A stretch of DNA of 64,000 bases from Styela clava (taxonomy: Eukaryota; Chordata; Ascidiacea; Stolidobranchia; Styelidae). Within the stretch, counting starts at the first letter, position 1. Each line of letters starts with the position of its first letter. The stretch spans positions 26,784,001-26,848,000 of the forward strand of contig NC_135251.1 in the NCBI RefSeq assembly GCF_964204865.1, written 5' to 3'. The position numbers and the translations under genes are program-made. The notes under the pieces are model-generated. The model did not search any database. It was not told the origin of the DNA and was given only the letters and a program-made list of their open reading frames with translations. Below, in pieces: positions 57,388-64,000 of this stretch.

Positions 57388-60300
57388 CTTAGTAGATGAA
57401 TTTGTAACGATGATTAGTTCAATGTTGTTGTTGTTGTTAACGGTTATGAGTGACATCCACAACGAAAGCAGAAACGTGAGGTCGCCATTTCGTCGCACGG
57501 TCGTCATTTTGCAGGAGGTGGTCGGGTAAATTGGGAAGAAAAGGAGAAGAAAATGATGAAGATGTTGAGGGACATTTTAAAATAAAGATGCAAACAATAA
57601 ACTGTTAGATTGAATTAAGTGGAATTGAAGTTGAAATTAATACATGATAGAAGAAAGATATATATATATATGATGGTATGTTTAGTTTTAAGATTTTGAT
57701 GTCGTCCTCAAGATGTCATGATTTGTGAGTTAGCAAAATAGCACAAATTAAATAGTACAAAAATAAATGAACGTGAATAATATTCTAGATTTTGCTTTAA
57801 AAGCGCGGCAGAAAAACGGAAAATTTTTCAACGTCGCGGTGAAAATCTTATTTCGTTGCACAAAGGTGAGGTATATCTTAGCAGACTGTTTTGTTGCGAA
57901 ATAAAGCGTCTTGCGTAATTAAACTACGTTATAATTTTTTTAGAAACAAAAAATATATATCATATATATAAACTTTTATTAATATGTTCATCGAAAACAG
58001 CGCAAAGTACTAATTATATTTCATAATTATCTGAATGCACCCGAAACGTAATAGCAATTTCAATACAAAACGGGACGGCTAAGATATTTATTTCGACTTG
58101 ACTAAATTATTTTATAGGAAATGTTGCGTTATAAGACAAATCATAATAAAAGTACTGCTGTCATCATATCCGCATGGTAAGTTTATGTTTTAGGCTGCAT
58201 AGTGATGTTTTGTTTATATTTTCAAATTTACGTTTATGCGGTAGCATCAATGTACCGATGAAACTATAAATTTAAAAACAGTCCAAATCAGTGACAAAAT
58301 AAAAACTTTTCCGACTTCCACGCGTGCAGAATTTTCTTCAGAATTTTGAAAATATAGAATAGCTGTTGTAGAAAAGGAGAAACCAACAAGAGAATGTAGC
58401 GAAATAATGAGAAAGAAAAATCGAAATTAAGAATAGGAAAGCAGGGAAAAATAAAGAATAAAGTCAGAGCTGTGTTAAAAGGGTGTTGATATATATACGT
58501 ACACATATAATTATGATAATTATAGAAATTTTCATTTCGCGATGATGGCCATTAGTTGAGCTTAAATATATTTATGTAAATTTTTCGAAATCATAACATA
58601 TCAACCATATATTCGCATAAATTAATCTTCAAACTTCATATAAGTTTTGAAAATATTTTCCTCCATATTTAAAATCATAAAATCAAAATACCTGAGTCGC
58701 CAGAGCAAACTTCCTCGCCATCGCATTCAGTCCCCTTACTTGCGTTCTGGAAACAAAAATTTGTTCGCAAGTTAAAGCATTAATGACAAAAATTACAATT
58801 GTGTTGTTATTTATGGATTTGTTGAGTGTACTGAAAAGTAATTCACATTATGCATACACTGTAACATTTCGGGTATAAAATGAAAGTTTTTAAACTACAA
58901 GAATATTATTATACATTATATTACCTCCATGGAAACTGGCCGTGTTGATGACGTTGTGAATGTCGTCATTGTTGCCATGGTAGTTGGATATGGAAAATTC
59001 CCAGGTGGAGTGGGTACAACTGGAGGTTCATTGATTAAATTTACCTCTCCAATAATCGAGACTTGATTGCTCCCTGAAAAAAAACGGAAATACCATTTGA
59101 GCGATTGACAATGTACAAAAAAAAAAGGCCTGAAAATTACTCGAGGGCGGCCGAGGCCAAGAAAAAATATACAAAATGGATATTTTTGCGAATCATATAT
59201 GTTAAATGCATTACACAATGTCTACTTTACTGAGCGAATCATGTGTATCACTAGCTGTGTCTTGGCGATTAAAGCAAAATATTCGTGCTCAACTCATGAA
59301 AATGGCATACCTTTAATTACTTCCATTCATAAATAATAAACAAAATAGTGATTCAATAAATTGAAATTGTTCATTTAGGAACAACGAAATTAATTTCCCA
59401 TTGATCTCAGATTTAATTCAGAGGACATGCTTATGCTAGAAAACTTCATTTAAATTGAAAACATACAGAATTATAAACATATTATACCTTGAGCAGCTAA
59501 GGTAAATACACTGACGTCATTGAAGTAGAATCCTGACATTTGACCTCTGAAAGCTCGCACTACTTTCAAGGCTCTCTTCGATCTAGAATTTCTAGAAGAA
59601 GGAGGTTCTAGAGAGCTGTCCATCATGAGCCCACCAACTTGAATCATAGATTGAGAGTTAAACACAGTGTTTTTTCTTTCTGTAAACATTCGATGTTGTA
59701 AAAACTGATTTAAAACACATGTTCGAAGCAAATTATTCACATTGGTTGCACCAATGCTTTACTGCAGTTACAAGTCTCAAAATACAGTTTACTACGTTTG
59801 AGTGATATAAATATGACTCGAAATGAACCCAAATTTTACACTTTTTTAAAGCAATATTTTTTACGTTGTTTAAATAACTATATCACTTTTACGCGACGTT
59901 TCTTACTATTTATTTATAATATCTTTAATAAAAATAAACATTACAGCACAACATGAAAGTTAGCACAATTCATATTAATATATCAAACAAAGCATGCTAT
60001 GGTATAAACATTTATAACTTTATAACATGTTTGGGTACATCACAACCGACAATCGCAGTTTTAACTTCAACTTATTCAACTGGATTAAATACGGGTATGA
60101 AAGAATATAGGCTTCATCATGGCCAGTATAGTCAGTTTAAGTTGGAATATATTATTAAACTTTATATCAATTTATTTGTTGAAATGTTTATGAAAAATAA
60201 GATAAACGTTTTCAAATCGTTCTAAAAAACGACTTTTTCAACCAACGACAGCAATATCTAGGTATTCCTGTATGAAAAATTGACCTCAACAAATATAAAC

Positions 60301-63164
60301 AGTATTAAAAAGCAAACAAATTTAAATTGTTTTATGTTGAAATGTATACAGAAACTAAGCCTCTACCTTTTCCATACATAGTGAAAGTCACCAAAGCAGG
60401 CTATATAAGATATAATAACCGTCACTTGATTCTACTTGAACAAAACGGTCGAGTTGACAAAAATACTAATGAATTCCTTGTATTTTAAGCGAAGTTAGCA
60501 AAGCAGATAGCAAACATACAGCAGTGAAAGTGTGAAACTAGAAATTAGCGACCATTACAACAAAAGATTAGGAGTTGAAAAGTATAGGTATGAAATAGAA
60601 ATGTTAGTGTATGATGAAAATTGTCCTGGGGTTTAGAATTACAAAAATGGTAAATTTGAACCTTTGTACAGTTGCAACTAAAAAGCAATTTGCGACGATA
60701 CTGTAATACTGTAATTTGCACTGGTATCATATTATTATCGACTGCAAAAGTGACTGGTTTAAATTTTAAACTTCAGACCTTGTTATGCTCCGATCCTGTA
60801 TGGTTCTCTATCACTTATACCAACTCACTGTGCGCAAAAATACTACTCCAATTTGAAACGATGCAATTCTAATTTAAAGTCTCATCACCGCAAATATCAA
60901 TTTAGAATTTTCTACAAACAATCACGAACTTCCTCCAAGCAATAACAACAGTATGCGTAGTATGCTCTTGAATGACTATTTCTATTCCAGCAACCATCAA
61001 TGTAGTAGAGGATGTCATATAGCAAGCGTACAAAAACAAGCATTTATTATTGAAATATTGAGTTTTGCTGACTATAACAATTTGCATGATTTAAAGTTGC
61101 ATCTCTCATTTTTATAACAAAACTCTTCATTGTGGGCTTGTAAATATATAATTCACATATCTACAATGTAACTGTACATTTGGACATCGCACAAAACTCA
61201 ACAAAACGCACGTATAATAATAGACAGTGCTTGATGGTTAGATACACGACAGACGCACAGATATATTTAAATTTAATTATACCTTTCCCTCTTAACCACT
61301 GATTCACTGTCGGTCGGACAGCAGGTGGTATAGAGGTAGCAGCAAGAGCAAAACGATTTCGGGCATTTCCTACAAAAATACACATTGGTATTCGTTAGTG
61401 GGGAATTTTGAGAGAGAAAAATTTCGAAAGAGGCAAAAGTTGCCGAAATTAGAATGCGAAAGAAGCGAAGTGTGAATTAGTAAAGAAAGTTCTTGAAATT
61501 TCAATAAAATAGAGTAATATAATTTTAAATTGAAATCCCAGAAATGGTAGAGGTTGGGGTATATGGGATATTTTTTTTCGTTTCCAGGTGCAAAGCGAAT
61601 TGATAATATTTAATACCGGTTATGGCGTTAAAAAAAATTGAGTTGCATGAAGGTTCTACGCAAGCATAAGGAATTCGTGAGTAATTAGTAGAATGAACAA
61701 TCATATCACTCACTATCCCAATTATACAATATGTTCAATATTAGTCAAAATTCGAACGAGTGATTATTATAAAGATATATGGAGAAGCAAACAACTACAC
61801 ATAGAAGTTAATAATGAATAAAGCGTGATAGAGCGCTCATTGGCGTAGTTGTATATATTGCACGTAAATAAAATGTCAAGATTATATCGTGTCACGATAT
61901 TTACGAAATAGTGGTCAGAATAGTATAGCACACAAGAGGTTAGTAGTAAAAAATGTGATTGTTAGCGCCCTCTTGCGACAAAAATATTCACTCTCCACGT
62001 CTTAGTTATTACGCAAAACACACCGAAAACACGCAAAATAATAGTCGGAAGCTGATTGAAGGATTGCCGTTATAAATATAGTAGAACTGGTGTGGCTTTA
62101 GCGGAATCCAACAATCAGTTTCTGTTAAGAATGGATTAAAATTCACGACGTCAAAGAATTCTCACCTGTCTGTCCAACACTTCTGATCGGCCAGCTATTG
62201 ACGCGCATGGTCGCGTTCATCCATTTTCTGCAAATTACCACACGATGATACTGACCATCCACTACACTCATTGGTTCCCGCAATACAACATCCTTGTTGC
62301 CAATATTAAACCTCAGAGTTAGTCTTCCATTTTCCTATAATAAATAGAACACAATAAAGTATATCAAGTATCAAAAATCATCTCTCCACTCTACACAAGT
62401 AACATCGATGAGAAGCTGTTTGCAATCATATACGAAATCCATCTAACAGCAGACTGTTGAGATACTATTTTACTAGAAGATGACAACGAAAAAAATATTT
62501 TTAATTTCTGTTGATAAAGAACTTCATCACAAAACGTTGATTCCAATTTTCCAAAATTTAAAAATAATATATGAAAATGATATGACAAATGGCTTAGTCT
62601 AAATAAATCCAACAAACTAATATCTAAAAAAGTTGAAAAATATTTTTGCATTGGGTCGAAATTGGTTTTAAATTGGCTTGCCTGCTTTACTGTTGTATAT
62701 TTTGAAAACACCGTATGTGCGACAACCCAACTTACAACTCATACCACATTAGTAATTAGGAACGGAATAGGTAGATGATTTGTCGTTACGCTTTCACCTT
62801 TTGTAGGTTCGGTTAGATATTGCGATAAATTTAATATTGGCACATAAAAAGAATGTAACATTATATTTAAATAGCAAATTGTCTATCGCGATACAGTATT
62901 CATAACAGCAATACATCAGAAAATCGAGCAATATGTTTTTATATGCTGCAAAAACTCCTATGTACACAAGGCGGTCACTTACAATTCCTAATTCCATATA
63001 ATCCTTGATGGTACTGCTTGCCATGCTACTGATTCTGGCTATAACGCAGTTTCGTTCTTTGGTCGCGAATCCCAAAGCTAAATTGTCTTTACGCGAGCTT
63101 GGAAACGAAGCAGACGGCCATTCATAAACTATCATGCCTCCATTGAATCGAAAAGATGGACCTC
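56852..63164 (-). CDS. NRXN: Neurexin, 3' part (last LNS domain to C-terminus)
   Basis: Seven minus-strand exons: 63164-62983, 62334-62166, 61369-61283 (cassette), 59679-59488, 59073-58925, 58746-58692, 57387-56852; all GT-AG and in phase. Neurexins are presynaptic adhesion receptors that bind neuroligins and other ligands through LNS domains. Exons 1, 2 and 4 here encode the sixth LNS/laminin-G domain (IVYEWPS, LALGF, DYMELGI, LTLRFNIG, DGQYHRVVICR, ATMRVNSWP, NTVFNSQSMIQVGG, FRGQMSGFYFNDVSVFTLAA), matching vertebrate neurexin step by step. Then come a Ser/Thr/Pro-rich stalk, a short acidic ECDGEEVC segment (as in vertebrate ECPSDDEDIDPC), a transmembrane helix (57103-57035), a juxtamembrane YKYKHKDENHY, and the C-terminal PDZ ligand KEYYV. 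The 5' exons lie beyond 64000. No other family fits. Confidence 0.94.
58692..58746 (-). CDS. NRXN: Neurexin 55-nt exon (acidic ECDGEEVC segment)
   Basis: Flanked by tttccag and gtattt; phases 0 and 1 fit the neighbouring exons. It encodes NASKGTECDGEEVCSGDS, corresponding to the cysteine-loop region before the membrane in vertebrate neurexins. Being small and in the stalk, it could be alternatively used, but skipping it would shift the frame. Confidence 0.85.
58925..59073 (-). CDS. NRXN: Neurexin exon: LNS6 exit and Thr-rich stalk
   Basis: It begins GSNQVSIIGEVNLINEPP (cf. AIVGNVRLVGEVP in vertebrates) and continues into a Pro/Thr-rich, likely O-glycosylated stalk (TMATMTTFTTSSTRP). Acceptor tttttcag, donor gtaata. 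Confidence 0.9.
59488..59679 (-). CDS. NRXN: Neurexin exon: C-terminal half of LNS6
   Basis: 192 nt, phase 1 to 1. It encodes ERKNTVFNSQSMIQVGGLM to FRGQMSGFYFNDVSVFTLAA. It carries an insertion relative to vertebrates after the VGG strand (SSLEPPSSRNSRSKRALK), basic and Ser-rich, which may be a loop specific to this lineage. Confidence 0.92.
59680..61282. other. Neurexin intron downstream of SS4
   Basis: About 1.6 kb, AT-rich. I see no further cassette exon, though 59953-60225 has an open frame on the opposite strand without motifs. Confidence 0.45.
61283..61369 (-). CDS. NRXN: Neurexin splice-site-4 (SS4) cassette exon
   Basis: 87 nt, phase 1 to 1, so it can be included or skipped without changing frame. 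It encodes GNARNRFALAATSIPPAVRP and TVNQWLRGK, which aligns with the 30-residue vertebrate SS4 insert (GNxxNERLAIARQRIPYRL.., VDEWLLDK). Position between the NSWP exon and the NSQ exon is the same as in vertebrates, where it controls binding to neuroligins, LRRTMs and cerebellins. Whether it is alternatively spliced here needs transcripts. Confidence 0.92.
62166..62334 (-). CDS. NRXN: Neurexin exon: middle of LNS6
   Basis: 169 nt, phase 0 to 1. It encodes ENGRLTLRFNIGNKDVVLRE through ATMRVNSWPIRSVGQT, matching the vertebrate strand order (GKIGVKFNVGTDD .. DGKYHVVRFTRSG .. ATLQVDSWP). Confidence 0.93.
62983..63164 (-). CDS. NRXN: Neurexin exon: start of LNS6
   Basis: 182 nt. It encodes GGPSFRFNGGMIVYEWPSAS, then RKDNLALGFAT and DYMELGI, matching TTYIFSKGGGQITYKWP .. 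ADRLAIGF .. DYLELHI of vertebrate neurexins. In vertebrates this is the first exon shared by the alpha and beta forms. Acceptor acccacag. Confidence 0.93.
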
Positions 63165-64000
63165 CTGTGGGTAAGATTATCAAATGCAGTTACAAAGCGT
63201 TATGTTTAGTAAGCATTAGTGCTATCACGGACAAAAAAAAATTTCTTGAAAACAATTTAGTTTTTATTTCTGAGAATGTTTCAAAAAGATTGTTAAAAAT
63301 GTTTATCATTACACTAATTATGTGGTTAATGATCCAATGAGAGTTTGGAGCGGGAGAGATTACGCATGGAATTCTACAAAAAAGTAAAGCAATAATCATG
63401 CATTTGATTTATTTTGTTTTACATGGAATAACATGCAAAGCTCGACTGTTTTACTTATTAATTTCAAAAACGAAATATGTTTAAAGTTTCAAAATGATAC
63501 AAATTAAAATTCTTGTAATGATAAATTTTACTTCAAGTGTTTTGTTAAAGACGCAATCCGCAGTCGTGTTACGGTGTTAAAACTCGTTAAATTTTCGTCA
63601 TCATTCTCGTGCAATTGAAAAGATAGGTTAAATATAATCCTCGACAAATGAAAAATTTAACAGATATCATACATTTCAGATAACTACATTTCTCCATGCA
63701 AGATGATGATTTAAAACATGCAGGAAATGTTCAATAGAATAAGGCTGTGATTCTCTATATGTATATAATACAGACACTCGGTGATACAATCTATGCCAGG
63801 CGAGTATGTCCGACACTTCGTGTATGTCCGATAAGTTTGTGGGTATAAAACTAGAACAATGCACATAAATCTATGTTAGTTTTGTTGACGGAAAGATTTC
63901 TAAACGCAAACTGCAGGCATAAAATATTTATATCTAAAGCAAGTGCATTCCAAAGGCAGTAGTAAGTCCAGAATTAGTCATTAATTCGGTGTTATATCCA
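63165..64000 (-). other. Neurexin intron to the right edge
   Basis: No exon is recognised between the LNS6 first exon and the window end; the upstream exons lie outside. A beta-type promoter/first exon could be here but nothing supports it. Confidence 0.4.

Noticed and set aside
63676-63864. 62-codon minus-strand frame as another neurexin exon
   Set aside because: It does not match the LNS5-LNS6 linker or any neurexin segment and has no good acceptor/donor pair.
1-64000. CRISPR arrays, operons, tRNA or rRNA genes
   Set aside because: None seen. The window is animal nuclear DNA; the tandem repeats present are minisatellites and duplicated genes.

Overview
This is a eukaryotic (animal) genomic window: AT-rich, intron-bearing, with GT-AG splice sites, AATAAA polyadenylation signals and many hAT-type DNA transposons. 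Three recognisable gene types (a lebercilin/LCA5 homologue, a neurexin, and a cluster of proteins with the C-terminal domain of invertebrate 'short-chain collagen C4') point to a marine invertebrate. A tunicate (ascidian) is my best guess from the gene repertoire and compactness, but this is inference.

Layout. (1) 1-27.1 kb: a cluster of paralogous seven-exon genes for small type II membrane proteins with a ten-cysteine C4-type extracellular domain and no Gly-X-Y collagen repeat. Gene A is on the minus strand and genes B, C, D and E are on the plus strand. C, D and E sit in three tandem units of about 6 kb. Each unit begins inside the last exon of a B-type gene (8023, 14391, 21312), so D and E are each preceded by a stub of B. 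Gene E carries a premature TGA and has lost the AATAAA seen in its siblings. (2) 27.6-29.9 kb: an LCA5/lebercilin homologue in one uninterrupted coding exon. (3) 30-47 kb: mostly transposon and repeat sequence. It includes a 3.3 kb hAT element with a ruined transposase, a nested 318-bp MITE, another 1.2 kb hAT-like element, and a segmental duplication whose second copy (45.0-46.0 kb) preserves the empty sites of two of these insertions. (4) 47.5-51.7 kb: a four-exon gene for an unrecognised, largely disordered protein of 1231 residues with two copies of an 'FWxVDxDxWExEQ' motif. (5) 51.7-56.8 kb: intergenic repeats, including a near-perfect 54-bp-arm palindrome and a second copy of a 204-bp MITE. 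(6) 56.8-64 kb, minus strand: the 3' part of a neurexin gene (last LNS/laminin-G domain, splice-site-4 cassette exon, Ser/Thr-rich stalk, transmembrane segment, PDZ-ligand tail EYYV). Its 5' part lies beyond the right edge.

The neurexin (synaptic adhesion), LCA5 (cilium) and C4-type cluster (cell surface or matrix) show no obvious functional link. The most distinctive feature is the C4-type cluster, whose duplication history can be read from shared breakpoints and shared intronic transposon ends. All exon coordinates were derived by hand from splice consensus, reading phase and paralogue comparison. No search was run.
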